A stretch of 64,000 nucleotides of DNA from Streptomyces sp. WM6386 (GCF_000972385.1 NZ_JXTE01000020.1:50591-114590); one strand, 5' to 3'. Shown: positions 14,356 through 23,248, counted from the first letter of the stretch. The notes: generated by a model from the sequence alone, not told the origin. Translations and numbers: made by a program.

Positions 14356-15378
14356 ATGAATGTAATCTGCACACTTGTGAAGCGTGATCATTTCGACCCA
14401 CGCACGTGTGATTGCCATGAAACGCGTCCGACCCGCCCCTGCCCGCGAGCGCTGGCGGTGTACCGCACCGCGCTGCGCGAGGGACGGGTGCCGGCCGCCG
14501 AGGTGCCGCGCTGTCTGACGGAACTCGGACTCGTCGTCGCCGACACGGACCCGCCCGGCTGGTGTCTGCCGGTGGCGCCGGACGCCGCGCGCTTCGCCGT
14601 GCTGTCCACGATGGAGGACCGGCTGGCCGAGCAGCGCCGGGCCCTGCGGTCGGCGTCCGCACGGCTCACCGCCTTCGAGTCGCTGTACGCGCGCGAGCAG
14701 CGCTCGGCCCTGCCCGCCCTGGTCCGGCTGACCGAGAAGGCGGTGATCAGCGCGGCCCTGGAGGCGGCGGTGGGGGACTGCCGGCACGAACTGCTCACGG
14801 CCCAGCCGGGCGGCGGCCGCGCGGAGGCGACGCTGCGCGAGGCGCTCGGCCGCGATCTGCGGGCGCTGCGGCGCGGGGTCCGCCAGCGCACCCTGTACCA
14901 GCACACCGTGCACGCGCACCGGCCCACCATGGCGTACATCGAGCGGGTCACCGAGGCGGGGGCCGAGGTGCGCACCCTGGCCGAGGTCGTCGAACGGCTG
15001 ATCGTCTGTGACCGCTCGGTCGCCTTCGTGTCGCTGTCGCAGGACAGCGCGGACGGTGCCCTGCAGATCCGGGACCCCGCTCTGGTCCGCTTCCTGGCCC
15101 GCGTCTTCGAGCAGACCTGGGAACGCTCCACTCCCGTGCACCCGGCGGACCCCGCCGAGCGCCGCAACCCCGCCGTCACCTCCGACCTCCAGCAGACGAT
15201 CCTGCGCGCGGTCGTCGCCGGCGAGACAGACGACTCCATAGCCCGCCGCCTCGGCATGAGCCGCAGAAGCGTGGCGGAGCACATCAGGAAGGTGTCGCTA
15301 CGGCTGGGCAGCGGGAGCAGGGCCCAGCTCGGCTACCTGGTGGCCACGTCGGGGTTGCTGGAGGACGACGGCGGGTGA
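14356..15378 (+). CDS. LuxR-type (C-terminal HTH) transcriptional regulator, cluster-situated
   Basis: DNA-binding regulator of about 340 aa with a C-terminal LuxR/GerE helix-turn-helix (DDSIARRLGMSRRSVAEHI, then LRLGSGSRAQLGYL). The N-terminal two thirds are helical and contain a TrmB/phospholipase-D-like segment (ERVTEAGAEVRTL...FVSLSQDS) known from Streptomyces orphan LuxR-like regulators. No receiver domain or ATP-binding STAND domain is seen. The ATG at 14356 is supported by GGGGGACG upstream. A GTG at 14377 is an alternative, and the first 20 residues are poorly family-like, with three Cys/His-rich turns. Being divergent from the exporter and biosynthetic operon, it is the likely pathway regulator. 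That role is inferred from position. Confidence 0.85.
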   Translation: MNVICTLVKRDHFDPRTCDCHETRPTRPCPRALAVYRTALREGRVPAAEVPRCLTELGLVVADTDPPGWCLPVAPDAARFAVLSTMEDRLAEQRRALRSASARLTAFESLYAREQRSALPALVRLTEKAVISAALEAAVGDCRHELLTAQPGGGRAEATLREALGRDLRALRRGVRQRTLYQHTVHAHRPTMAYIERVTEAGAEVRTLAEVVERLIVCDRSVAFVSLSQDSADGALQIRDPALVRFLARVFEQTWERSTPVHPADPAERRNPAVTSDLQQTILRAVVAGETDDSIARRLGMSRRSVAEHIRKVSLRLGSGSRAQLGYLVATSGLLEDDGG

Positions 15379-15539
15379 CGGTAGGCGCGGTGGCCGTGTG
15401 ACCTCGATCCCACCCACGGGGGACCCGGGCCTGTCCGCACGTTGACCCCGCCGGGCCGCCGGTAGGGTGGCCCGGTTGTCATACGTAGCCGACCCGTCCG
15501 CACAGCCCAGCCGAGCCGCTCGACCCCTTTACGGAGACC

Positions 15540-17330
15540 GTGACTACCACCGCCGCCTCCTCCCACCACCTCTCTCCCGCCTTCCCCGGCCGCGCCCCCT
15601 GGGGCACCGCCAGCAAGCTGCGTGCCTGGCAGCAGGGTGCGATGGAGAAGTACGTCCAGGAGCAGCCGCGCGACTTCCTCGCCGTCGCCACCCCCGGCGC
15701 CGGCAAGACCACCTTCGCGCTGACCCTCGCTTCCTGGCTGCTGCACCACCACGTCGTGCAGCAGGTGACCGTGGTCGCGCCGACCGAGCATCTGAAGAAG
15801 CAGTGGGCGGAAGCGGCCGCGCGGATAGGGATCAAGCTGGACCCGGAGTACAGCGCGGGTCCGCTCGGCAAGGACTACCACGGGGTCGCCGTGACGTACG
15901 CCGGTGTCGGCGTGCGCCCCATGCTGCACCGCAACCGTGTCGAGCAGCGCAAGACGCTCGTCATCCTCGACGAGATCCACCACGCCGGTGACTCCAAGTC
16001 CTGGGGCGAGGCGTGCCTGGAGGCCTTCGAGCCGGCCACCCGCCGACTCGCCCTGACCGGTACGCCGTTCCGGTCCGACACCAACCCCATCCCCTTCGTG
16101 ACGTACGAGGAGGACAACGCCGGCATCCGTCGGTCCGCCGCCGACTACACCTACGGCTACGGCAACGCGCTCGCCGACCATGTCGTGCGGCCGGTCATCT
16201 TCCTGAGCTACAGCGGTCAGATGCGCTGGCGCACCAAGGCGGGCGACGAGATCGCCGCCCGGCTCGGCGAGCCCATGACCAAGGACGCGATCAGCCAGGC
16301 CTGGCGTACGGCGCTGGATCCGCGCGGCGAGTGGATGCCGAGCGTGCTGCGCGCCGCCGACCAGCGGCTCACCGAGGTCCGCAAGGCCATCCCGGACGCC
16401 GGTGCCCTCGTCATCGCCTCCGACCAGGACTCCGCCCGCGCCTACGCCAAGCTGATCCGTGAGATCACGGGGAGCAAGGCGACCCTCGTGCTCTCCGACG
16501 AAGCCGCCGCGTCCAAGCGCATCGACGACTTCAGCGCGAGCAACGACCGCTGGATGGTCGCCGTCCGCATGGTGTCCGAAGGCGTCGACGTCCCGCGGCT
16601 GGCGGTGGGCGTCTACGCCACCACCATCTCCACGCCCCTCTTCTTCGCCCAGGCCGTCGGCCGTTTCGTGCGTTCCCGGCGCCGCGGCGAGACCGCCTCC
16701 GTCTTCCTGCCGACCATCCCCGACCTGCTCACCTTCGCCAACGAGATGGAGGTGGAACGGGACCACGCCCTCGACAAGCCGAAGAAGGAGGGCGAGGAGG
16801 ACCCGTACGCCGAGTCCGAGAGGGAGATGGAGGAGGCGAACAAGGAGGAGGACGAGGACACCGGCGAGCAGGAGCAGTTCTCCTTCGAGGCGCTCGAGTC
16901 CGAGGCCGTCTTCGACCGGGTGCTGTACGACGGCGCCGAGTTCGGCATGCAGGCCCACCCCGGGAGCGAGGAGGAGCAGGACTACCTCGGTATCCCAGGG
17001 CTCCTCGAACCCGACCAGGTGCAGCTGCTGCTCCAGAAGCGGCAGGCCCGGCAGATCGCGCACAGCCGCAAGAAGCCGGACTCCGAGGCGGACCTCCTCG
17101 AACTGCCCGCCGAGCGGCGGCCCGTCGTCTCGCACAAGGAGATGATGGAGCTCCGCAAGCAGCTCAACACCACGGTCAGCGCGTACGTCCACCAGAGCGG
17201 CAAGCCGCACGGCGTCATCCACACCGAGCTGCGGCGGGTGTGCGGGGGACCGCCGAGCGCCGAGGCGACGGCCGGGCAGCTGCGGCAGCGGATCGCCAAG
17301 GTGCAGGAGTGGGCGACCCGGATGAAGTGA
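15540..17330 (+). CDS. Superfamily 2 DEAD/DEAH-type helicase
   Basis: ATP-dependent nucleic-acid helicase of 596 aa. Motif I is ATPGAGKTT (residues 50-58), motif II is DEIHH, motif III-like GTPFRSD follows, and the C-terminal half has VSEGVDVPRL and the arginine-finger motif QAVGRFVRSRR. An acidic Glu/Asp/Lys-rich segment (~415-450) interrupts the C-terminal part. Members of this family are widespread in actinobacteria and resemble the helicase part of restriction or repair proteins. The GTG at 15540 is preceded by ACGGAG. It stands alone, 161 bp after the LuxR gene, and probably marks the right boundary of the biosynthetic cluster. The specific DNA process is not evident. Confidence 0.9.
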   Translation: MTTTAASSHHLSPAFPGRAPWGTASKLRAWQQGAMEKYVQEQPRDFLAVATPGAGKTTFALTLASWLLHHHVVQQVTVVAPTEHLKKQWAEAAARIGIKLDPEYSAGPLGKDYHGVAVTYAGVGVRPMLHRNRVEQRKTLVILDEIHHAGDSKSWGEACLEAFEPATRRLALTGTPFRSDTNPIPFVTYEEDNAGIRRSAADYTYGYGNALADHVVRPVIFLSYSGQMRWRTKAGDEIAARLGEPMTKDAISQAWRTALDPRGEWMPSVLRAADQRLTEVRKAIPDAGALVIASDQDSARAYAKLIREITGSKATLVLSDEAAASKRIDDFSASNDRWMVAVRMVSEGVDVPRLAVGVYATTISTPLFFAQAVGRFVRSRRRGETASVFLPTIPDLLTFANEMEVERDHALDKPKKEGEEDPYAESEREMEEANKEEDEDTGEQEQFSFEALESEAVFDRVLYDGAEFGMQAHPGSEEEQDYLGIPGLLEPDQVQLLLQKRQARQIAHSRKKPDSEADLLELPAERRPVVSHKEMMELRKQLNTTVSAYVHQSGKPHGVIHTELRRVCGGPPSAEATAGQLRQRIAKVQEWATRMK

Positions 17331-17390
17331 CCTCGGGCTTGGTGGGGTGACTCCGGGCTCGGTGGGGTGTCCCCGGGCGCGGTGGGGCGC
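17331..17390 (+). repeat. Three tandem 20-bp repeats after the helicase gene
   Basis: Three consecutive 20-mers (17331-17350, 17351-17370, 17371-17390) share the pattern cYcCGGGCkyGGTGGGGyG and begin right at the helicase stop. They resemble a small expanded array. The remaining 290 bp to the IclR gene contain no gene I can support. An A/T-richer stretch near 17410-17430 may hold the iclR promoter, and GC-rich inverted segments at 17565-17600 could form a hairpin. Confidence 0.75.
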
Positions 17391-17680
17391 GCTTCGATCA
17401 CCGAGCGCCGTACATATCAGGACAAATCGGAGTGCTCCGTACCGGCCACTGCCCGGATTCTGGACGGAGCCTTCCGCTCAGCGAACCGGCATCGCTACAG
17501 TCCCGCTACGCACACGCCCCGTGGCAGCGCCGCCGCGGAGCGCAGCCGTGAAGCGACGCGGCCCGGAAACCGCTCCGGGCCGCCGGCCGATCGGCGGCCT
17601 CTGAAGCGCGTCACCGACGGGACTCGATGACGCATCCCCGCGACAGGGCCGCCGACCTCACCACTGGAGGAGTGGGCGTC

Positions 17681-18322
17681 GTGACCGCGGAGACCTCTCA
17701 GACGCTCGACCGAGGACTACGTGTCCTCAAGCTGCTGGCCGATACGGACCACGGGCTGACCGTCACCGAGCTATCCAACAAACTGGGCGTCAACCGGACC
17801 GTGGTGTACCGGTTGCTCGCCACGCTGGAACAACATGCCCTCGTACGGCGTGACCTGGGCGGACGTGCCCGGGTCGGGCTCGGGGTGCTGCGCCTTGGCC
17901 GCCAGGTGCACCCTCTGGTGCGCGAGGCGGCACTGCCGGCCCTGCGCTCACTGGCCGAGGACATAGGAGCCACCGCCCATCTCACCCTGGTCGACGGGGC
18001 GGAGGCGCTCGCCGTCGCCGTGGTCGAGCCGACGTGGACGGACTACCACGTGGCGTACCGGGCCGGATTCCGTCACCCACTGGACCGCGGGGCCGCAGGC
18101 CGAGCGATCCTCTCCGCCCGCACCCAGCCGCTCCGGGACCCCGGGTACACCCTGACGCACGGGGAGCTGGAGGCGGGCGCGAGCGGCGCCGCCGCACCGC
18201 TGCTCGGCGTCACGGGCGTCGAGGGCAGCGTCGGAGTCGTGATGCTGGCCGACGCGGTGCCGGAACGCGTGGGGCCACGGGTCGTGGACGCGGCGAAGGA
18301 GGTCGCGGAGGCATTGCGCTGA
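17681..18322 (+). CDS. IclR family transcriptional regulator
   Basis: IclR-type regulator of 213 aa. An N-terminal winged helix-turn-helix occupies residues ~5-65 (TVTELSNKLGVNRTVVYRLLATLE), followed by an effector-binding domain with the family pattern around DRGAAGRAIL. The effector domain is somewhat shorter than in typical ~250-aa members. The GTG at 17681 was chosen because GGAGGAG lies 9 nt upstream and the protein then begins TAETSQTLDRGLRVL as in orthologues; an upstream ATG at 17627 lacks such a site. No partner gene is divergent, so its target and ligand are unknown. Confidence 0.88.
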   Translation: MTAETSQTLDRGLRVLKLLADTDHGLTVTELSNKLGVNRTVVYRLLATLEQHALVRRDLGGRARVGLGVLRLGRQVHPLVREAALPALRSLAEDIGATAHLTLVDGAEALAVAVVEPTWTDYHVAYRAGFRHPLDRGAAGRAILSARTQPLRDPGYTLTHGELEAGASGAAAPLLGVTGVEGSVGVVMLADAVPERVGPRVVDAAKEVAEALR

Positions 18323-18356
18323 CCGTTCGCCGGATCCGCGAGCCATGACGGCAGGG

Positions 18357-18512
18357 CGGGACCACGGGGGTGGGCCGGCTCACGCTGATCGGCGTGGGCG
18401 CCACCCTCGGCATCGGCATCGGCGTCCGCGTCGCGGCGCGGACCATGGGGGTGGGCCGGCTCACGCTGTTCGGCGTGGGCGCCACCCCCGGCACCGGCGT
18501 CCGCGTCGCGGC
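18357..18512 (+). repeat. Imperfect tandem duplication (81 bp and 75 bp) downstream of iclR
   Basis: Unit 1 (18357-18437) and unit 2 (18438-18512) both contain gggggtgggccggctcacg, then ggcgtgggcgccaccc and gtccgcgtcgcgg. Unit 2 lacks 6 bp from a catcgg duplication. One forward frame through both units, from the GTG at 18370 to 18588, would encode a 72-aa Gly/Val-rich peptide with the repeated core VGRLTL-GVGAT. I do not call it a gene because no ribosome site is visible. Otherwise the 308-bp gap between iclR and the S16 peptidase appears to hold only the peptidase promoter near 18600-18625. Confidence 0.8.
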
Positions 18513-18630
18513 CGGTATCGGCGTCGAGCCGCTCCCGGAGGCGCCGCGGCGCTTCGCCCGCCGCCGGGAGGATCCGCATGCCGGCTGACCGGGCCCCGGC
18601 CGGAAGTGGTCGTCGCGTTAGATTGATCCC

Positions 18631-19422
18631 GTGCTCTCTCGCCTCACACGCCCCCAGGCCGTAGCCGTCTGTGCCCTGCCCGTCGTGGCCCTGCTCGCCA
18701 CGGCGGCCTTCGCACCGCTGCCGTTCTCGCTGGCACAGCCCGGTATGACGGCGAACGTCCTCGGTGAGAACAAGGGCACCCCGGTGATCACGATCTCGGG
18801 CGCGCCGACCCGGGACACCAGCGGACAGCTCCGGATGACGACCATCGAGGCGACGAATCCGGACACCCGGATCTCGCTCGGCGATGTGCTCGACGCGTGG
18901 TTCGACACGGACCGGGCGGTCATGCCGCGCGACTCGGTCTATCCGAGCGGTCAGTCCACCAAGGAGATCGAGCGGCACAACACCGCGCAGATGAAGGAGT
19001 CCCAGGACGCGGCGACGCAGGCGGCGCTGAACCACCTGGACCTCAAGGACGACGACATCAAGGTCTCGCTCAAGCTGGCGGACGTCGGCGGCCCCAGCGC
19101 GGGCCTGCTGTTCTCCCTGGGCATCGTCGACAAGCTGGACGGCGACGGCAGCGGCGGCGACCTCACCGGCGGCCGCACCATCGCCGGGACCGGCACGATC
19201 GACGCCGACGGCACGGTGGGCGCGGTCGGGGGAGTGCCCCTGAAGACGCAGGCCGCGAAGCGGGACGGGGCGACGGTGTTCCTGGTCCCGAAGGACGAGT
19301 GCTCGGACGCGGAGGCGGAGCTGCCGAAGGGGCTGCGGCTCGTACCGGTGACCACGCTGAAGGGCGCGGTGAGTGCGCTGGTGGCGCTGGAGACGGGGAA
19401 GGGCTCCGTCCCGAGCTGCTGA
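18631..19422 (+). CDS. Secreted S16 (Lon-type) serine peptidase, YlbL-like
   Basis: Membrane-anchored or secreted peptidase of 263 aa with a Lon-type proteolytic domain and no ATPase. Residues 8-30 form a hydrophobic signal or anchor. The Ser-Lys dyad is Ser156 in GGPSAG and Lys205 in GVPLKTQAA, both in the correct S16 context. YlbL-type relatives usually carry a PDZ domain and are longer, near 340 aa; here no PDZ is obvious, so this is a compact form. The GTG at 18631 follows a short A/T-richer stretch. Likely function is extracytoplasmic proteolysis; the substrate is unknown. Confidence 0.88.
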   Translation: MLSRLTRPQAVAVCALPVVALLATAAFAPLPFSLAQPGMTANVLGENKGTPVITISGAPTRDTSGQLRMTTIEATNPDTRISLGDVLDAWFDTDRAVMPRDSVYPSGQSTKEIERHNTAQMKESQDAATQAALNHLDLKDDDIKVSLKLADVGGPSAGLLFSLGIVDKLDGDGSGGDLTGGRTIAGTGTIDADGTVGAVGGVPLKTQAAKRDGATVFLVPKDECSDAEAELPKGLRLVPVTTLKGAVSALVALETGKGSVPSC

Positions 19423-19451
19423 GCGCTCCGCTGGAAGTGCGGTGGACGGGA

Positions 19452-19540
19452 TGTTGTCCGTCTGCGGCGCCGTCGCGGCTGGTCGCGCCCCGCGGCGGAG
19501 CCGCATATTGATACGGCCCCGCGCCCTTTTGGGCGCTGCC
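19452..19540. repeat. Dispersed extragenic repeat, copy A
   Basis: This ~89-bp element lies between convergent genes. It contains tgtTGTCCGTCTGCGGC, GGCTGGTCGCGCC, GGCGGAGCCGCA, TTGATACGGCCCCGCGCCC and a final complementary arm. It aligns along its whole length with 41703-41791 and, in reverse orientation, partly with 45493-45535. Sequences of this kind recur between genes in Streptomyces chromosomes. CTGCGGC and GCCGCA arms could form a hairpin that terminates both neighbours. Confidence 0.75.
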
Positions 19541-19587
19541 GAACCGCAGTGGACTCCACCCGGCCCGCTCAGGCCGGTCCGGCGGCA

Positions 19588-20553
19588 CTACTTCTCCTTC
19601 ACGAACCCCTCCTTCTTCATCCAGTCCAGCGCGACCTGGTGCGGATCCTGCCCGTCCACGTCCACCTTGGCGTTGAGCTCCCGCGCGACCGTGTTGTCGA
19701 GCTTCTTCGTGACCGGGTCGAGGACCTCCGCGATCGCCGGCCACTTCTTCAGCGCCTTGGAGTTGATCGCGGGCGCCGCGTTGTAGTTGGGGAAGAACTT
19801 CTTGTCGTCGGCCATCACCACGAGGTTCATGGACTTGATGCGGCCGTCGGTGGTGAAGACCTCGCCGTAGGTGCAACTGCCCTTCTTCACCTGGGTGTAG
19901 ATGATCCCGGTGTCCATCTGGGTGATGTTCTTCGCCGGGACGCGCATCCCGTACGCCTTCTCCATACCCGGCAGTCCGTCCGCGCGGTTGGCGAACTCGC
20001 TCTCCACACACAGGGTCACCGCCCCGGGGTCCGACTTCGACAGCGCCGCCACGTCCGACAGCGTCTTCGTGCCGTACTTCTCGAAGTTGGCCTGGTTCAT
20101 CGCGAGCGCGTACGTGTTGTTGAGGGACGCGGGCGCCAGCCACGTCAGCCCGTTCCTCAGGTCGGCCTTCCGTACCGCCTCCCACTGCTCCCGCGGGTCG
20201 GCGATCGGCTCGCTGTTGCCCTGGTACGTGATCCAGGCGGTGCCCGTGTACTCGTACATCCCGTCCGCATCACCGGACTTGACCGCTTCCCGGGACCCGA
20301 TCGAGCCCTGGATGCCCGTCCGGTCCAGGACGTCGGCCCCGGCCGCCTGGAAGGCGATCCCCATGATCGCGCCGAGGATCAGCTGCTCGGTGAACTCCTT
20401 GGACGTGACGGTGAGGTCGGCTCCCTTGAGGGGCAGACCCCTGCCGATGGAGCCGGGTGTGACGTCGTCGACCATCGGCGAACCGCTGGTGAGGCCGCAG
20501 GCAGAGGCCAGGACCAGCACACCCGCCGTCACCAGTACACCTGCGCGCCTCAC
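19588..20553 (-). CDS. Quaternary-amine (glycine betaine/choline) ABC transporter, substrate-binding lipoprotein
   Basis: Substrate-binding protein of 321 aa of the OpuAC/ProX family. The N-terminus is a lipoprotein signal with LASAC at about residues 16-20, so it is probably lipid-anchored outside the membrane. Family motifs include LTVTSKEFTEQLILG near the mature start and MYEYTGTAW. The GTG at 20553 overlaps the permease stop as GTGA. It is the last gene of a four-gene operon (permease, CBS-ATPase, permease, binding protein), the OpuB/OpuC layout. Role: capture of glycine betaine, choline or a related osmolyte. Exact ligand is not readable. Confidence 0.9.
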   Translation of the reverse strand: MRRAGVLVTAGVLVLASACGLTSGSPMVDDVTPGSIGRGLPLKGADLTVTSKEFTEQLILGAIMGIAFQAAGADVLDRTGIQGSIGSREAVKSGDADGMYEYTGTAWITYQGNSEPIADPREQWEAVRKADLRNGLTWLAPASLNNTYALAMNQANFEKYGTKTLSDVAALSKSDPGAVTLCVESEFANRADGLPGMEKAYGMRVPAKNITQMDTGIIYTQVKKGSCTYGEVFTTDGRIKSMNLVVMADDKKFFPNYNAAPAINSKALKKWPAIAEVLDPVTKKLDNTVARELNAKVDVDGQDPHQVALDWMKKEGFVKEK

Positions 20554-21359
20554 GTCCCCACCTCCAACCCCCGTGGTCTGAGGAACAGTTCGGCCAGCGA
20601 CGCCAGCCAGTCCACCAGCAGCGCGAGGGCGACCGTGAGGATCGAGCCCAGCATCAGCACCGGCATGCGCTGGTTGGTGATGCCGGTCGTGATCAGGACG
20701 CCCAGACCCCCGCCGCCGCCGAAGGTCGCCAGCGTCGCCGTGCCGACGTTCAGCACCAGCGCCGTCCGGACGCCCGCCAGGATCAGCGGGACCGCCAACG
20801 GCAGTTCGACGCGGGCGAGCACCCCCGACGGGGACATGCCGATACCCCGGGCCGCCTCCAGCAGGGTCGGGTCGTTGGCCTTCAGGCCCGCGACGGTGTT
20901 CGCGAGCACGGGCAGCACGGCGTAGATGATGATGCCGATCAGCGCCGCCTTCATGCCCGTGCCCAGCCAGATCACCAGCAGGGCCAGCAGCCCGATCGCC
21001 GGTGTCGCCTGCCCCATGTTGGCGAACGCCATCGCCACCGGGGTCGCCGGGCGGAACATCCTGCGGGTCAGCAGGATGCCCAGCGGGATCGCGATGATCA
21101 GCACGAAGAACGTCGAGATCACCGTCAGCTTCACATGCTGCCAAAGGGCCTTCGAGACCTGCCCGTTCGACAGGGCGTTCTCGGAGATCGAGTCCAGGTC
21201 CGCCTGCTGGAACCACAGCCAGGTCGCCAGCAGCACCGCCACCAACACGGCGGGCAGAAAGGTCAGCTTCTGCCAGGTGACCCGCCGCCGGGCGGTGACC
21301 GGCGGCGGCGGCGCCTCCTGCTGCGCCGGCTCGTCCTCCTCCAGCTCGGGGATGCTCAC
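20550..21359 (-). CDS. Quaternary-amine ABC transporter permease (second)
   Basis: Integral membrane permease of the OpuBB/ProW family, 269 aa. It starts with a charged, Pro-rich cytoplasmic tail of ~28 residues and then has about six hydrophobic segments. The EAA-type coupling motif (EAARGIGMSPSGVLARVELPLAVP) contacts the ATPase. It overlaps the ATPase gene by 4 bp and the binding-protein gene by 4 bp, so it is tightly coupled. Together with 22581-23228 it forms a heterodimeric channel. The N-terminal tail is longer than in the partner permease. Confidence 0.92.
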   Translation of the reverse strand: MSIPELEEDEPAQQEAPPPPVTARRRVTWQKLTFLPAVLVAVLLATWLWFQQADLDSISENALSNGQVSKALWQHVKLTVISTFFVLIIAIPLGILLTRRMFRPATPVAMAFANMGQATPAIGLLALLVIWLGTGMKAALIGIIIYAVLPVLANTVAGLKANDPTLLEAARGIGMSPSGVLARVELPLAVPLILAGVRTALVLNVGTATLATFGGGGGLGVLITTGITNQRMPVLMLGSILTVALALLVDWLASLAELFLRPRGLEVGT

Positions 21360-22588
21360 GCCTTCTTCTCCCCTCCGTCGCCCTCCTGCTCGGCGTGCGT
21401 CTGGTGGGCGCGCGTCTCCTCCAGCTCGTGCTGGTGCTCCACGGCGTCCAGCCGGTCGGCCTCCAGCAGCTCGTGCACGGAGTTCATGAGCGTCTCCATG
21501 TCCACGACGCCGATGTACTCACCGCGCCGCCCGGTGACCGCGACCCGCCCCGCGTTGTCGGTGAGCACGGCTTCTAGGGCGTCCCGCAGGGTCGCGTCCC
21601 GGGTCACCGTGTCGTGCACCAACGTCCCGGCCCGGGCCAGTGAGCCTTTCGCCCGCATCAGGTCCCCGCGCCTGAGCCACTTGTAGGGCCGCCCCCGCTT
21701 GTCGAGCAGCAGGATCTCGTTGGTACCGCTGCCCCGGAGCCTGTTGAAGATGTCCTGGAGCGGGTCGTCGACGGTGACCGTCGGATAGTCGGTGATCTCC
21801 ACGTCCCGTACGCGGGTGAGGTTGAGCCGCTTGAGAGCCGCCCCGGCCCCGACGAACCCGGACACGAAGTCGTCCGCCGGGTTGGTGAGGATCGCCTCCG
21901 GGGTGTCGAACTGTGCGATGTGCGAGCGTTCGCGCAACACAGCGATCCGGTCACCCAGCTTGATCGCCTCGTCGAAGTCGTGCGTGACGAAGACGATCGT
22001 CTTGTGCAGCTCGTGCTGGAGTCTGATCAGCTCGTCCTGGAGATGGTCACGGGTGATCGGGTCGACCGCGCCGAACGGCTCGTCCATCAGCAGGACGGGC
22101 GGGTCCGCCGCCAACGCCCGTGCGACGCCCACGCGTTGCTGCTGACCGCCGGAGAGCTGACGGGGATAGCGGCCGTGGAACTCACCGGGATCCAGGCCCA
22201 CCAGGTCCAGCAGCTCCTCCACCCGGTCCTTGATCCGGCTCTTGCCCCAGCCGACCATCTTCGGCACCAGCGCGATGTTCTGGGCGACCGTCATGTGCGG
22301 GAAGAGACCGGCCGACTGGATCGCGTAGCCCACCTTGCGGCGCAGCTTCACCGGATCGATGTCGGTGACGTCCTCGCCGCCGATGCGGATCCGGCCGCCG
22401 GTCGGCTCGATCAGCCGGTTGATCATCTTGAGCGTGGTCGACTTACCGCAGCCGGAAGGGCCGACGAAGATGACGATCTCGCCCGCCTTGATCTCCATGT
22501 TGACGTTGTCGACGGAAGGCTGTGGATTACCGGGATACCTCTTGGTCAGGTTCTCCAACTCGATGGAGGCGCCGGAGGCTTCAGACAC
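21356..22588 (-). CDS. Quaternary-amine ABC transporter ATPase with CBS domains (ProV/OpuCA type)
   Basis: ABC ATPase of 410 aa. Walker A is GPSGCGKST, the signature is LSGGQQQRV, Walker B is LLMDEPFGAVD, and the switch His is in VFVTHDFDEA. After residue ~270 comes a CBS-pair region (VDDPLQDIF...; AVLTDNAGRVAVTG) of the kind that senses ionic strength in osmolyte importers. The last ~30 residues are rich in Glu and His. It overlaps both flanking genes by 4-8 bp. It drives uptake through the two permeases and is probably osmotically gated. Confidence 0.94.
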   Translation of the reverse strand: MSEASGASIELENLTKRYPGNPQPSVDNVNMEIKAGEIVIFVGPSGCGKSTTLKMINRLIEPTGGRIRIGGEDVTDIDPVKLRRKVGYAIQSAGLFPHMTVAQNIALVPKMVGWGKSRIKDRVEELLDLVGLDPGEFHGRYPRQLSGGQQQRVGVARALAADPPVLLMDEPFGAVDPITRDHLQDELIRLQHELHKTIVFVTHDFDEAIKLGDRIAVLRERSHIAQFDTPEAILTNPADDFVSGFVGAGAALKRLNLTRVRDVEITDYPTVTVDDPLQDIFNRLRGSGTNEILLLDKRGRPYKWLRRGDLMRAKGSLARAGTLVHDTVTRDATLRDALEAVLTDNAGRVAVTGRRGEYIGVVDMETLMNSVHELLEADRLDAVEHQHELEETRAHQTHAEQEGDGGEKKA

Positions 22589-23228
22589 GGATCCCCCTGG
22601 GGATGGTCAGCCGTCCGATCAGGACGTACGCGGCGTCGAACAGCAGGGCCAGGACGATGATCCCGAGCGTGCCCGCGAGCACCTGGTTGAGGGCGTTCTT
22701 GCTGCCCAGGGAGGCGATGCCGCGGAAGATCTCGTTGCCGAGGCCGGGCCCGGAGGCGTAGGCGGCGATGGCGGCGATGCCCATCAGCATCTGTGTGGAG
22801 ACCCGGATGCCGGTCAGGATCGGCGGCCAGGCCAGCGGCAGCTCGACCCGCACGAGCCGCATCAGCCGGGACATCCCGATGCCCTTCGCCGCGTCCACCA
22901 GCGACGGATCGACGCCGCGCAGACCGACGATCGAATTGCGCACGATCGGCAGCAGGCCGTACAGGGTCAGCGCGATCACCGTGGGCGGCACGCCGAGCCC
23001 GACGATCGGGATGAGCAGACCGATCATGGCGAGCGACGGGATGGTCAGGATGGTCGAGGTGGCCGTCGTGGCGAGGTTGCCGGCCCAGTCGCTGCGATAG
23101 GTGACCACACCGATCAGGACCCCGATCACCGTCGCCACGACCATGCACTGGAAGACGGCGCTCGCGTGTTGGTAGGCATCCGAGAGCAGCTGCTGATGGC
23201 GGTTGCCCAGGTACTCCCAGAAGTTCAC
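22581..23228 (-). CDS. Quaternary-amine ABC transporter permease (first gene of operon)
   Basis: OpuBB/ProW-type membrane permease of 215 aa with five to six hydrophobic segments and an EAA-like loop (DAAKGIGMSRLMRLVRVELPLAWP). The GTG start at 23228 gives the protein start NFWEYLGNRHQ. It is first in the leftward operon and overlaps the ATPase gene by 8 bp. The AsnC-family gene ends only 20 bp upstream on the same strand, so the operon may partly be read through from it. Confidence 0.9.
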   Translation of the reverse strand: MNFWEYLGNRHQQLLSDAYQHASAVFQCMVVATVIGVLIGVVTYRSDWAGNLATTATSTILTIPSLAMIGLLIPIVGLGVPPTVIALTLYGLLPIVRNSIVGLRGVDPSLVDAAKGIGMSRLMRLVRVELPLAWPPILTGIRVSTQMLMGIAAIAAYASGPGLGNEIFRGIASLGSKNALNQVLAGTLGIIVLALLFDAAYVLIGRLTIPRGIRV

Positions 23229-23248
23229 GCGCGGTCACCCCACGGCAG

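Noticed and set aside
18370..18588. 72-aa Gly/Val-rich forward frame over the tandem repeat as a gene
   Set aside because: No ribosome site, repetitive origin, and no recognisable family.
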